DNA from: an uncultured Actinomycetes bacterium
Lineage (GTDB): Bacteria; Actinomycetota; Thermoleophilia; Gaiellales; F1-60-MAGs149
Assembly (NCBI GenBank): GCA_903873565.1
Contig: CAIQOY010000110.1
Span: 1 to 10,354 of the forward strand
Length of the DNA: 10,354 nt
Reading direction: 5' to 3'
Both the position numbers and the translations under genes were made by a program. The notes below the pieces were generated by a model, which saw nothing but the letters and a program-made list of their open reading frames with translations, searched no databases and was not told where the DNA came from. Position 1 is the first letter of the stretch. Each line of letters begins with the position of its first letter. Of the stretch, positions 1-7,688 are shown one piece after another.

Positions 1-243
1 ACGGCGATGGGCATCGCCTGCTGCCCCCTCGGCAGCGGGGACGTCAGCGCCTTCGCCGAGGCCACCGGCCTCGACCCCCACGTGGAGTCCAACGTCGGCG
101 AGGTGGCGCTCGGGCGGCTCGCGCCCGACGCCCGACGCGGCAACCGGACCGCCGACGCGCGGCCGGGGCCTGGGTCGAGCGTGCCTGAGCCGGCGCTCGC
201 CGACCCGGCCGCCGGCCTAGGCGCGTGGCGCGAGTCGGGGTAG
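1..243 (+). CDS. SagB-like (nitroreductase-fold) dehydrogenase, C-terminal end, 5' truncated
   Basis: The frame is open from base 1 to the TAG at 241-243; the beginning of the gene lies outside the window. The first 40 residues hold the pattern G(I)ACCPLGSGD, then FAEATGLD, then E(S)NVGEVALG. This is how the C-terminal end of SagB/ThcOx-type FMN-dependent dehydrogenases reads. In thiazole/oxazole-modified peptide pathways these cytoplasmic enzymes oxidise azolines to azoles. The following genes encode an NHLM-type peptide exporter, which supports this role. An oddity is the roughly 40-residue tail after the VALG motif. It is rich in Pro, Ala, Gly and Arg, looks disordered, and is longer than I expect, since family members usually end soon after this motif. 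The stop lies 37 bases before the adaptor gene, so cotranscription is likely. The assignment rests on a short piece; another nitroreductase-superfamily member is possible. Confidence 0.62.
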   Translation, partial: TAMGIACCPLGSGDVSAFAEATGLDPHVESNVGEVALGRLAPDARRGNRTADARPGPGSSVPEPALADPAAGLGAWRESG

Positions 244-268
244 TGTGCCCCCAGCGCGCTGACGAAAT

Positions 269-274
269 GGGGGA
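269..274 (+). promoter_or_regulatory. Ribosome binding site of the HlyD-like gene
   Basis: A purine run GGGGGA ends six bases before the ATG at 281. It is the clearest Shine-Dalgarno-like stretch in the 37-base gap and decides this start. A competing ATG at 267 is out of frame with the gene. Confidence 0.55.
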
Positions 275-280
275 GCCGTC

Positions 281-1051
281 ATGTCGAGTCCGTTCCGCAA
301 GAATGCGGTGCAGGCGCTCGCGAGCTCGGGCGAGAGCAGGGAGCGGACGTCCCTCGTCACGCCCCGCCGCGCCCTCGTGGCCCTCGCCGTGATCGCCCTG
401 CTTTTGGCCGGCGTCCTCTACGTCGCCGTGAACTCCCTTGCCACACCGACGCCGGGCATCGGCTGGGCGGACCGCGGCGGCTTCGCCGTCGTGACGGCGC
501 CGGTGGCGGGCACGGCCGCGACGCCGACGCTGACGACCGGCACGCGCCTGCGCGGGGGCGACGTGATCGGCGAGGTGACGGACGCCGACGGCGCCACGAC
601 GCCGCTGACGGCGCCCGGGGACTCGATCGTCATGCAGCGCGGCGCGCCGACGGAGCCCTTCGCCGTCGCGGCGGGCGATCCGGTCGTGACCCTGGGGATG
701 CTGACGCAGCCGCCGCTCCTGTTCGTCCTGCTGCCCGGGATCGAGGCGACCGGCCTCACCGACGGCAGCCTCAGCGAGGGCGCCAAGGTCTGGGTGCAGC
801 CCGCGAACGGGTCCTCGTTCGAGTGCAGGATCGTCGCCTACAACAAGTACGAGCAGTCCGGCGAGTCGATCATCGCGTACATCCCCTCGCCGACGGTCGC
901 GCGCTACGTCCAGGCCAACGGCTCGGTCGTGTCGGCGAGCGCCTCCTGCCCCGAGGGCGAGCTCGACGCGCTCCTGGTCGGCTCGGTGGTCCCGGTCAGC
1001 GTGGAGGTCGGCCGGCGCTCGCTCCTGTCGTACGTCTTCGGCGGGTCGTGA
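281..1051 (+). CDS. NHLM-type secretion adaptor, HlyD family (256 aa)
   Basis: Periplasmic-adaptor-like partner of the two ABC transporters that follow, anchored in the membrane with its bulk outside the cytoplasm. The N-terminus (FRKNAVQALAS, then VTPRRALVAL) matches the short cytoplasmic stretch typical of NHLM bacteriocin secretion proteins. It is followed by one hydrophobic segment at about residues 31-52. Residues about 85-140 look like two lipoyl/barrel-sandwich halves (GTRLRGGDVIGEV, then APGD and AAGDPVVTLG). About residues 145-245 form the beta-barrel part. No long coiled-coil hairpin lies between the lipoyl halves, and the protein is much shorter than classical HlyD (over 400 aa). 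That suits a cell without a TolC-type outer-membrane partner. The TGA at 1049-1051 shares one base with the next ATG, so translation is coupled. The family call is firm, from N-terminal pattern and context. Confidence 0.85.
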   Translation: MSSPFRKNAVQALASSGESRERTSLVTPRRALVALAVIALLLAGVLYVAVNSLATPTPGIGWADRGGFAVVTAPVAGTAATPTLTTGTRLRGGDVIGEVTDADGATTPLTAPGDSIVMQRGAPTEPFAVAAGDPVVTLGMLTQPPLLFVLLPGIEATGLTDGSLSEGAKVWVQPANGSSFECRIVAYNKYEQSGESIIAYIPSPTVARYVQANGSVVSASASCPEGELDALLVGSVVPVSVEVGRRSLLSYVFGGS

Positions 1052-3267
1052 TGTCGACGCCCGCCGAACGCGCCGCCGAGCGCAGGCTCCCGCCGGCCCG
1101 GCGCCGCGTGCGCGTGCCCACGGTCATCCAGATGGAGGCCGTGGAGTGCGGTGCGGCCGCGCTGGCGATGATCCTCGCCCACCACGGCCGCCACGTGCCC
1201 CTCCAGACGCTCCGGGACGCCTGCCAGGTCAGCCGCGACGGCACCACGGCGCTCCAGGTGGCCAAGGTCGCCCGTAGCTACGGGATGAGCGCCAAGGGGG
1301 CGCGCAAGGACCTCCACGAGCTGGACACCCTCGCGACCCCGTTCATCGCCTACTGGAGCTTCTACCACTTCGTGGTGGTCGAGGGCTGGGACGACACGTG
1401 GGTCTACCTCAACGACCCCGCCGTGGGCCCCCGCCGCGTGTCGTGGGACGAGATGGACACCTCGTTCACCGGCATCGCCATCGACTTCGCCCCGACGCCG
1501 GAGTTCGAGCGCGGCGGCCGGCCGCCGTCCCTGGTGGCGTCGATGCGCGCGCACGTCCGCCCCTACGCGGCGGCCCTCGCCTTCACCGCGCTCGTCGGGA
1601 TCTTCGCGACCATCCCCGGCATCGCCGCCGCGGGCTTCCTGTCGTTCTTCATCAACCGGGTGATCGCCGCCTCGAGCACCGCCATCGTGACCGGCTTCAT
1701 GGTCGCCATCGCGCTCGCGATCGTCGCGCAGGTGGTGCTCGGCTGGGTCCAGCGCCGCACCCTGGTCGGCATCTCCACGGACTTCACGACGACCCTCGCC
1801 GCGGACATGACCTGGCGGGTCCTGCGCCTGCCCATGCGCTTCTTCACCCAGCGCCAGCCGGGGGAGATCTCGTGGCGCCTGCGGATGCCCGCGATGGTCT
1901 CCATGCTCCTGGCGGGGCCCCTGCCGTCGGCCGTGACCGGCCTCGTCGCCGTCCTCCTCTACTTCCTCGCGATGCTCGTGCTGAGCCCGCTGGCGGCCGT
2001 GGCCGCGCTCGTGATCGGCGTGCTCAACTTCGCGATCCTGCGGGCGATGGCGCGCCGCCAGACGGAGCGCCAGCAGCTGCTGATGCAGGAGCAGGGCAAG
2101 CTCTCCGCGGTCGCCTCGTCGGGGCTGTCCGCGATCGAGTTCATCAAGGCGACCGGCGCGGAGCAGGAGCTCTTCGCGCGCTTCGGCGGCCAGTCGGCGC
2201 GGGTCGTCAGCGTGCGCCAGGAGACCGCCGCGTCCAACCAGGTCCTCGCGACCCTGCCCGGCTTCCTGGGCATCCTCGCCTCGGCCGCGGTCCTCGGCAT
2301 CGGGGGCCTGCAGGTCCTCAACGGCGACCTCTCGCTGGGTGGGCTCGTCGCCCTGCAGGTCCTGGTCTCGGGGTTCCTCGCGCCCTTCGCCATGCTCGTG
2401 CAGGCGGGCAACGCGCTCCTGCAGTTCCGCGCCGTGATGCCCAAGATCGACGACGTGCTCGAGCAGGAGCCCGAGACGGACGGCCTGCGCTCGGCGGTGC
2501 CGCAGCGGGAGGCGGGCCCGCGGGCCCGGCCGGCGCCCACGGCCGCCAAGCTGCAGGGGCGCATCGAGTTCCGCGACGTCGTGTTCGGCTACAACCCGGG
2601 CGCCCCGCCGCTTCTGAAGGGGCTGTCGTTCACGGTCGAGCCCGGCCACCGGATCGCCTTCGTCGGCTCCTCGGGCGCCGGCAAGTCCACGGTGTCCCGG
2701 CTCCTGACCGGGCTCGAGCAGCCCTGGTCCGGCACCATCCTGCTGGATGGCGTGCCCCGGGACGAGATCCCGGGCGCCGTGCTGAGCTCCTCGCTCGCGC
2801 TCGTCGACCAGTCGATCCACCTGTTCAAGGGCACGGTGCGCGAGAACCTCACGCTCTGGGATCCGTCGATCGAGGCGGCGCGCGTCACGGTCGCGGCGCA
2901 GGACGCCCTCATCGAGGACGTGATCACCGCGCGGCCCGGCGCCTACGAGTCCGAGGTGGCCGAGCACGGCCGCAACTTCAGCGGCGGCCAGGGCCAGCGC
3001 GTGGAGATCGCGCGGGCGCTGTCGATCGACCCCACGATCCTCGTGCTCGACGAGGCGACGAGCGCGCTCGACGCCCTGACCGAGGTCCGCATCGATAACG
3101 AGCTCCGGCGCCGGGGCTGCACGACCCTCGTGATCGCGCACCGGCTGTCCACGATCCGCGACGCCGACCTGATCCTGGTGCTGGACAAGGGCGTCGTGGT
3201 CCAGAGCGGGACGCACGACGAGCTGCTCCAGGCCGACGGCCTCTACCGCACGCTGGTGGAGAGCTGA
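1051..3267 (+). CDS. NHLM-type peptidase-containing ABC transporter (C39 peptidase, membrane domain, ATPase; 738 aa)
   Basis: Cleaves the leader of a ribosomal peptide after a Gly-Gly-type site and exports the core. An N-terminal C39 peptidase spans about residues 20-150, with oxyanion-hole Gln27, catalytic Cys33 (QMEAVECGAAAL), His106 (YHFVVVEG) and Asp122 (LNDP), all intact. Six membrane segments follow at about 172-194, 206-232, 292-312, 314-334, 398-418 and 430-455. The ATPase (about 500-738) has Walker A GSSGAGKS at 539-546, signature FSGGQ at 643-647 (Phe for the usual Leu), Walker B ILVLDE ending at Asp667-Glu668, and H-loop His697. The ATG at 1051 shares one base with the adaptor's stop. 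A GTG at 1048 is an alternative. The frame stays open back to 823, but that part lies inside the adaptor gene and its Arg-rich translation looks spurious. Length and domain order fit the NHLM peptidase/ATP-binding family. Confidence 0.92.
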   Translation: MSTPAERAAERRLPPARRRVRVPTVIQMEAVECGAAALAMILAHHGRHVPLQTLRDACQVSRDGTTALQVAKVARSYGMSAKGARKDLHELDTLATPFIAYWSFYHFVVVEGWDDTWVYLNDPAVGPRRVSWDEMDTSFTGIAIDFAPTPEFERGGRPPSLVASMRAHVRPYAAALAFTALVGIFATIPGIAAAGFLSFFINRVIAASSTAIVTGFMVAIALAIVAQVVLGWVQRRTLVGISTDFTTTLAADMTWRVLRLPMRFFTQRQPGEISWRLRMPAMVSMLLAGPLPSAVTGLVAVLLYFLAMLVLSPLAAVAALVIGVLNFAILRAMARRQTERQQLLMQEQGKLSAVASSGLSAIEFIKATGAEQELFARFGGQSARVVSVRQETAASNQVLATLPGFLGILASAAVLGIGGLQVLNGDLSLGGLVALQVLVSGFLAPFAMLVQAGNALLQFRAVMPKIDDVLEQEPETDGLRSAVPQREAGPRARPAPTAAKLQGRIEFRDVVFGYNPGAPPLLKGLSFTVEPGHRIAFVGSSGAGKSTVSRLLTGLEQPWSGTILLDGVPRDEIPGAVLSSSLALVDQSIHLFKGTVRENLTLWDPSIEAARVTVAAQDALIEDVITARPGAYESEVAEHGRNFSGGQGQRVEIARALSIDPTILVLDEATSALDALTEVRIDNELRRRGCTTLVIAHRLSTIRDADLILVLDKGVVVQSGTHDELLQADGLYRTLVES
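3257..3262 (+). promoter_or_regulatory. Ribosome binding site of the second ABC gene
   Basis: GGAGAG lies four bases before the ATG at 3267, inside the last codons of the upstream gene. The upstream TGA (3265-3267) shares its A with this ATG, so reinitiation by the same ribosome is likely. Confidence 0.6.
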
Positions 3268-5810
3268 TGGCCACCGAGTACGCGGCGCGCCGGACGCTGC
3301 TCGCGCCCGCGACGGCGGCGGAGGTCGGGATCGCGGGCGACGACGGCACGCGCCACGTGGATGCGTCGCTGCCGTGGCGCTGCGACGTCGGGGAGATGGC
3401 GTGGCGGGTGCTCGAGGGCCGGGTCGACGCGTTCTGGGCCGGCGACGACGGCCGCGGCCGGCGGATCCCCCTGCGCTCGTTCGGGCCGGGGCAGGTGCTG
3501 ACCGCCGCGGCCGAGGCCGTCGCCGGCGGGGCGACCATCGCGCTGGCGATCCCCGGGACCCGCGTCGAGCCGGCGGAGCCCGCCGCGGAGGGGCGCCTCG
3601 ACGTGCTGGCCCGCGGCGCCGCCACGGCCTCGCGCGGCGACGAGGCCGCGCGCATCGCGACGCTCGGCCTGCGCGACGCGGAGCTCGTGCAGGAGGCCGG
3701 CGAGGAGCTGGCGTCCATCGACGAGGGCCGCCTCGAGCTGACGGGGGACGCCGTCGCCGATGCCGTGCGGCTGATGTGCGAGGGCGAGGGCGTCGCCTTC
3801 GTCCCCGGCGAACGCGACCCCGAGGCGCCCCTCGGCGTCCAGGTGGCGGCCCTCCTGCGCAGCTGCACCGCGCGCTCGCGCGCGGTCGTCCTCGAGGGCC
3901 GCTGGTGGACGCGCGACGGCGACGCCTTCATCGGCCACGACGCCGACGGCGCGCTGATCGTCGTGCGGCCCCGCTCGCGGCGCTGGCCGGGCGCCGGCGG
4001 CACGCGCTACGTGGCCGTGTCGCCCGCGAACGGCGTCGAGACCCCGGTCGACGACGCGGTCGGCGCCGGCATCGCCACGGCGGCGATCGTCGTCCAGCGG
4101 GTGCTGCCCCCCGGGCCGGCCGGCATCCGCGGCCTCCTGGCCACCGCGCGGCGCTCGTGGCGCGGGGAGTTCACGTGGACCGCGACCCTGGCCCTGGGCG
4201 CGAGCCTGATGACGCTCCTGGTCCCGATCGTGCTCGGCAAGATCATCGGCGTCGCGGTGCCCAGCAACTCCACCGCGGCGCTGGCCGGGCTGATCCTCGT
4301 GATCGGGTGCGCCGCCTTCGGGCTCTTCGTCTTCGAGCTGACCCGCAACTTCACCCTGCTGCGCCTCGGCGGCGAGCTGGACCGCAACCTCGCGCCGGCG
4401 ATCTGGGACCGGACGCTGAGCCTGCCGACGAGCTTCTTCCGGCGCTACGAGGTCGGCGACCTCACGGACCGCATCACGGGCGTCGACATGGCCCGGCAGC
4501 TGATCGGCGACACCATCCTCGTGACCGGGCTGTCCGCGGCCTTCGCGATCGTGAACCTGATCGTGGTGGCGGTCAGCGTGCCCGCGCTGATCCTGCCCGC
4601 GCTCGGCGCCATCGTCGTCGTCGTGGCGGTGTGCGCCGTCGCGCTGCGGCTCGCCCAGCGGTTCAACCGCCAGGCGGCCACGGCGCAGGGCGAGCGGGAC
4701 GCGCTGGCGCTCCAGCTGGTCCAGGGCGTCGCCAAGATCCGGGTCGCCGGGGCGACGGCGACGATGTTCCGGCGCTGGGCGGAGGTCATGTCGCGCTTCC
4801 AGCGCGCCCAGATGCAGGCGGCCGTCCGCACCGAGCTCACGGCCGTCGCCGCCGGCAGCCTCGGGCTGACCGCGAGCGCCGCGGTCTACCTGGTGGCGAT
4901 GCTCGAGGGCAACGACATCGGCATCGCCAGCTTCGCGGTCTTCGCGACCGCGCTGGGGATGGCGACCGCCGCCGTCGGCTCGATCGTGGCCGCCGCGGGT
5001 CAGATCGGCAAGGCCCTGGTCATGATCGAGCGCGCCGAGCCGATCCTCACCACCCCGGAGGAGGGCCAGCAGGGCGGCCGCGCCCTCGACGTGACCGGCG
5101 CGATCGCCTTCCAGGACCTGCACTTCCGCTACGCGGACGACCTGCCCCTGGTGCTCGACGGCCTCTCCCTGTCGATCCCGGCGGGCTCCTTCACGGCCCT
5201 CGTCGGCGAGTCGGGCTGCGGCAAGTCGACCGTCCTGCGCTGCCTGCTCGGCTTCGAGCAGCCCGAGCGGGGCTCGGTGCTCCTCGACGGCGTCCCGCTG
5301 GTCGACCTGGACCTCGCCTACGTGCGCCGGCAGTTCGGCGTCGTGATGCAGAAGTTCACGCTGATGGGCGGCTCGATCCTCGACAACATCGTCGGCGGGC
5401 GCGACATCACGACCGACGACGCCTGGGCGGCGGCCGAGGAGGTCGGCCTCGCGGACTTCATCCGCGAGCTGCCGATGGGGATGCACACGATGCTGATGGA
5501 CGGCGGCGGGACGCTGTCGGGCGGCCAGGTGCAGCGCCTCCTGCTCGCCCGCGCCGTCGCGGGCCGTCCGCGCCTGATCATCCTCGACGAGGCGACGAGC
5601 GCCCTCGACAACCCGACGCAGCAGATCGTGACCGACTCCCTCGCGCGGATGGCCGCCACCCGCGTGGTCATCGCCCACCGCCTCTCGACGGTCCGGGACG
5701 CCGACCAGATCGCCGTCGTCGCGGCCGGCCGCGTCGTCGAGGTCGGCCGCCACGACGAGCTGATGGCCCTCGGCGGCCACTACCGGGACCTCGTCCAGCG
5801 CCAGCTCTGA
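3267..5810 (+). CDS. NHLM-type ABC transporter without peptidase (847 aa)
   Basis: Second half-transporter of the three-gene NHLM export set, probably pairing with the peptidase-bearing partner in the cytoplasmic membrane. Residues 1 to about 290 hold no C39 peptidase. Around residues 43-100 a stretch with GEMAWRVLEGRVDAF and FGPGQ resembles a degenerate cyclic-nucleotide-binding (cupin-like) barrel. Around 200-270 a second small region contains EGRWW (Trp213-Trp214). Membrane segments fall at about 304-328, 336-358, 418-437, 440-460, 527-547 and 550-580. The ATPase (about 612-847) has Walker A GESGCGKST at 647-655, signature LSGGQ at 750-754, Walker B LIILDE ending at Asp774-Glu775, and H-loop His804, all intact. 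The start is set by GGAGAG at 3257 and the one-base overlap with the previous gene. The gene ends inside the palindromic terminator. The length suits this family, whose N-terminal region is longer than in ordinary ABC exporters. Confidence 0.9.
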   Translation: MATEYAARRTLLAPATAAEVGIAGDDGTRHVDASLPWRCDVGEMAWRVLEGRVDAFWAGDDGRGRRIPLRSFGPGQVLTAAAEAVAGGATIALAIPGTRVEPAEPAAEGRLDVLARGAATASRGDEAARIATLGLRDAELVQEAGEELASIDEGRLELTGDAVADAVRLMCEGEGVAFVPGERDPEAPLGVQVAALLRSCTARSRAVVLEGRWWTRDGDAFIGHDADGALIVVRPRSRRWPGAGGTRYVAVSPANGVETPVDDAVGAGIATAAIVVQRVLPPGPAGIRGLLATARRSWRGEFTWTATLALGASLMTLLVPIVLGKIIGVAVPSNSTAALAGLILVIGCAAFGLFVFELTRNFTLLRLGGELDRNLAPAIWDRTLSLPTSFFRRYEVGDLTDRITGVDMARQLIGDTILVTGLSAAFAIVNLIVVAVSVPALILPALGAIVVVVAVCAVALRLAQRFNRQAATAQGERDALALQLVQGVAKIRVAGATATMFRRWAEVMSRFQRAQMQAAVRTELTAVAAGSLGLTASAAVYLVAMLEGNDIGIASFAVFATALGMATAAVGSIVAAAGQIGKALVMIERAEPILTTPEEGQQGGRALDVTGAIAFQDLHFRYADDLPLVLDGLSLSIPAGSFTALVGESGCGKSTVLRCLLGFEQPERGSVLLDGVPLVDLDLAYVRRQFGVVMQKFTLMGGSILDNIVGGRDITTDDAWAAAEEVGLADFIRELPMGMHTMLMDGGGTLSGGQVQRLLLARAVAGRPRLIILDEATSALDNPTQQIVTDSLARMAATRVVIAHRLSTVRDADQIAVVAAGRVVEVGRHDELMALGGHYRDLVQRQL

Positions 5811-5832
5811 GCGCGCCGCGCGGCGCGCTCAG
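5807..5832. terminator. Perfect 26-base palindrome, shared bidirectional terminator
   Basis: Bases 5807-5832 equal their own reverse complement (CTGAGCGCGCCGC and its mirror), so each strand can fold a 13-pair stem, less the few bases needed for a loop. It holds both convergent stop codons: TGA of the ABC gene at 5808-5810 and TGA of the dipeptidase gene at 5829-5831 on the - strand. No T-tract follows on either side, as is common for GC-rich actinobacterial terminators. Termination in both directions is inferred from position and structure. Confidence 0.7.
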
Positions 5833-6587
5833 GTGATGGGCGCGTCGAAGAACGTCTCGGGGAAGGGCTCGTCGGCGAGGGTGTAGTGCCACCACTCCTC
5901 GGGGAGGTTGACGAAGCCCGCCGCCTCCATCGCGGACACGAGCAGCTCCCGGTTGGCCTGCTGCTCCGCCGTGATGTCGGGGCTCGCCGTCGCCGCGAGC
6001 GGGTCGAAGCAGTCGAAGCCGGTGCCCATGTCGATCGACGTGTCCGCGAACCGCTCGCCCACGGGGGCGGCGCAGTCGACGATGGGGTCCCCGACGACCC
6101 ACGGCGGGCTGGCGCCCGCTCCGAGGGGCACCAGCGTGACGTCGACCGTCGACCCCCGGCTGTGCCCGCTCTTCGCCGCGATCAGGCCCAGCGGGAACAG
6201 CTGGTCCTTCGCCAGGCGCGGGTAGAACTCGCCGCGCGTGACGTCGTCCGCGGGGTCCTCGGCCCAGGCCACGAAGTCGTCCACGGCGCGCTGCGGCCGG
6301 TAGCAGTCGTAGACCTTGAGCGAGTAGCCCTTGGCCGTGACGTCGGCCTGGACCGCGGCGAGGGCCTGCGCCGCCTCCTCGGTCAGCCAGCACTCGGGCG
6401 CCTCGTAGCCGGTGATGGGCCGGCCCACGAAGTTGTGCTCGCCGTGGTAGCGGACCTCCTGCACGATCTCCGGGGCGACGTCCGCGAGGCGCGTGAAGCC
6501 CTCGGGCGGACCGGACGACTGGCCGCCGCAGCCGGCGAGGGCGAGCACCGCCGCGGCCGCGGCGAGGGTCCGGGCGAAGGCGGTCAC
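5829..6587 (-). CDS. D-alanyl-D-alanine dipeptidase, VanX/DdpX-like (peptidase M15D), lipoprotein (252 aa)
   Basis: Zinc peptidase expected to split D-Ala-D-Ala, here anchored outside the cell membrane. A short signal sequence ends in lipobox LALAGC, with lipidated Cys20. The zinc site is complete: SGHSRGSTVD gives His142 and Asp149, and EEWWHYT gives catalytic Glu231 and third ligand His234. Arg97 in YDCYRPQRA matches the conserved Arg of VanX that contacts substrate. Cys66, Cys95, Cys172 and Cys193 may pair as disulphides, fitting an exported protein. The start is GTG at 6585-6587, with a weak AGGG about eight bases upstream; it gives a compact signal peptide. The gene lies 78 bases downstream of a secreted protease gene on the same strand and probably shares its transcript. 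A role in recycling or trimming cell-wall peptides is more likely than glycopeptide resistance, since no vanH or vanA ligase gene adjoins it. Confidence 0.9.
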   Translation of the reverse strand: MTAFARTLAAAAAVLALAGCGGQSSGPPEGFTRLADVAPEIVQEVRYHGEHNFVGRPITGYEAPECWLTEEAAQALAAVQADVTAKGYSLKVYDCYRPQRAVDDFVAWAEDPADDVTRGEFYPRLAKDQLFPLGLIAAKSGHSRGSTVDVTLVPLGAGASPPWVVGDPIVDCAAPVGERFADTSIDMGTGFDCFDPLAATASPDITAEQQANRELLVSAMEAAGFVNLPEEWWHYTLADEPFPETFFDAPIT

Positions 6588-6664
6588 GGGAGCGCCCTGC
6601 GCGGTCGGGCGGCCCGCGCCGGGCGGGTCGCGTGATGGAGGGGAGAGGTGATGGCCGGGGTCAT
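6584..6664 (-). other. 26-codon mini-frame bridging protease and dipeptidase genes
   Basis: On the - strand an ATG at 6662-6664 comes one base after the protease stop (6666-6668). Its frame runs 26 codons and ends in a TGA at 6584-6586 that overlaps the dipeptidase GTG (6585-6587) by two bases. The peptide starts MTPAITSP and is rich in Arg, Ala and Pro. The protease-to-protease junction to the right has the same TGA-G-ATG layout. It may be a coupling leader, leftover duplicated flank, or chance. No Shine-Dalgarno sequence precedes the ATG. Nothing supports a function for the peptide itself. Confidence 0.25.
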
Positions 6665-6665
6665 C

Positions 6666-7462
6666 TCAGGGGGCGATCGTCGTGGGACGCAGCATACGGA
6701 TGGCGGTGCCGGTGGCGTTGGTCCAGGTGACGCGGCCCGAGATCACGGCGCCGGCGTCGGCGGGGCGCACGCGGTAGGCCGCGCCGGTGGCGCCGGGGAT
6801 GCGGCGGCCGTCGCGGAACCAGCGGTACGTCGCCGTGGGCTGCGGGAAGCCCGTCGCGATCGCCGGGCGGGCCCGGAGGCGGCCGCCGACGCGGGCGGTG
6901 CCGGTGACCGCGACCGGCCCCGTCGCGACCTGCGGCGCCTGGCGGACGCGGCCGGCGGCGACGGTGGCGGTGCCGGTGCCGGCGGCGTTGGTCGCGGTGA
7001 TGCGGACGCTGAGGCGCTGGCCGGCCTGGCGGGCGAGCGGCCGGTAGGTGGCGCTGGTGGCGCCGGGGATGGCGGCGCCGTCGATCAGCCACTGGTAGGC
7101 GGGGGCGCCGCCCCACGGGTCGTCGGAGGCGGCGGTGACCGTCAGGCGCCTGCCGGCGCGCGGCGCGGCGGGGTCCGAGGCGGTGACGACGGGTGCGCGG
7201 GTGGGGGTGGGCGTGGCGGCGAGGGTGGCGGCGGTCGCCGTGCCGAGCGTGACCTCGGGCAGGACGGTGGCGGTGACGGTGCCGCCGGCCGGGACCGAGA
7301 CGGTGCGCGCCGTCGTCGGGCCGGTCACGGTCTCCGCGGAGCCGTTGATCGTCACGCGGAAGCCGGTCGTCGTCCAGTTGGCGGGCGTGACGCCCCACGT
7401 CAGGGTCACGTCGGATCCGGTGCTGCGCAGCTCGAGGTTGCGCGCGGCCGCGTTCTGGCGCG
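6666..7462 (-). other. C-terminal fibronectin-III-like and twin Ig-like modules of the protease
   Basis: After the catalytic domain come a fibronectin-III-like stretch (DVTLTWGVTPANW, then FRVTING) and two related Ig-like modules. Their shared core reads Y-(Q/R)-W-(L/F)-(I/R)-D-G-x-x-I-P-G-A-T. Such modules in secreted actinobacterial proteins usually serve adhesion or spacing. That role is inferred. The same three modules end the neighbouring paralogue. Confidence 0.7.
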
Positions 7463-7688
7463 TCAGGTGGTCGCGCACCAGCTCGCTCGCGATCGACTGG
7501 TCGTCCAGGATCCAGCTCCGGAACGCCGAGAGGCGGTTGTAGACCGACGGCCCGCTCGCGCAGGGCATCTGCACCCAGCTGGTGACGCCGATCAGGGTGC
7601 GCGTGCCCGCGACCGTGAGCGAGAGCGGCCCGCCCGAGTCGCCCTGGCAGACGCCGATGCCCGCAGGCCCGTCGTAGGCGCAGAGCAT
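6666..7688 (-). repeat. Left copy of a large direct repeat (partner 9304-10326)
   Basis: This stretch pairs with 9304-10326 at a constant offset of 2638 bases, from the stop codon to the codon for the Met of MLCA, without insertion or deletion. The encoded proteins agree at about 273 of 340 positions by hand count. Similarity continues about ten bases past the stop (12 of 13 bases, 6656-6668 against 9294-9306, counting the stop) and then ends. The offset equals one gene plus one base, as expected for tandem gene duplication. Confidence 0.85.

Noticed and set aside
241..246. A possible -10 element (TAGTGT) before the adaptor gene.
   Set aside because: No -35-like sequence lies at suitable spacing. 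The gene follows the SagB-like stop closely, so an operon explains it better.
823..1050. An N-terminal extension of the peptidase-ABC gene back to 823.
   Set aside because: It overlaps the adaptor gene, its translation is Arg-rich and unlike the family, and the ATG at 1051 fits the usual length before the C39 domain.
904..3216. A long open frame on the - strand opposite the peptidase-ABC gene (and a similar one at 3243-5780).
   Set aside because: Its translation is rich in Arg, Gly, Asp and His with no motif. The opposite strand carries complete ABC transporter motifs, so this is an effect of extreme GC content.
5829..6587. The dipeptidase as part of a vancomycin-resistance cassette.
   Set aside because: No ligase, dehydrogenase or two-component regulator gene adjoins it, and it is a lipoprotein rather than a cytoplasmic VanX.
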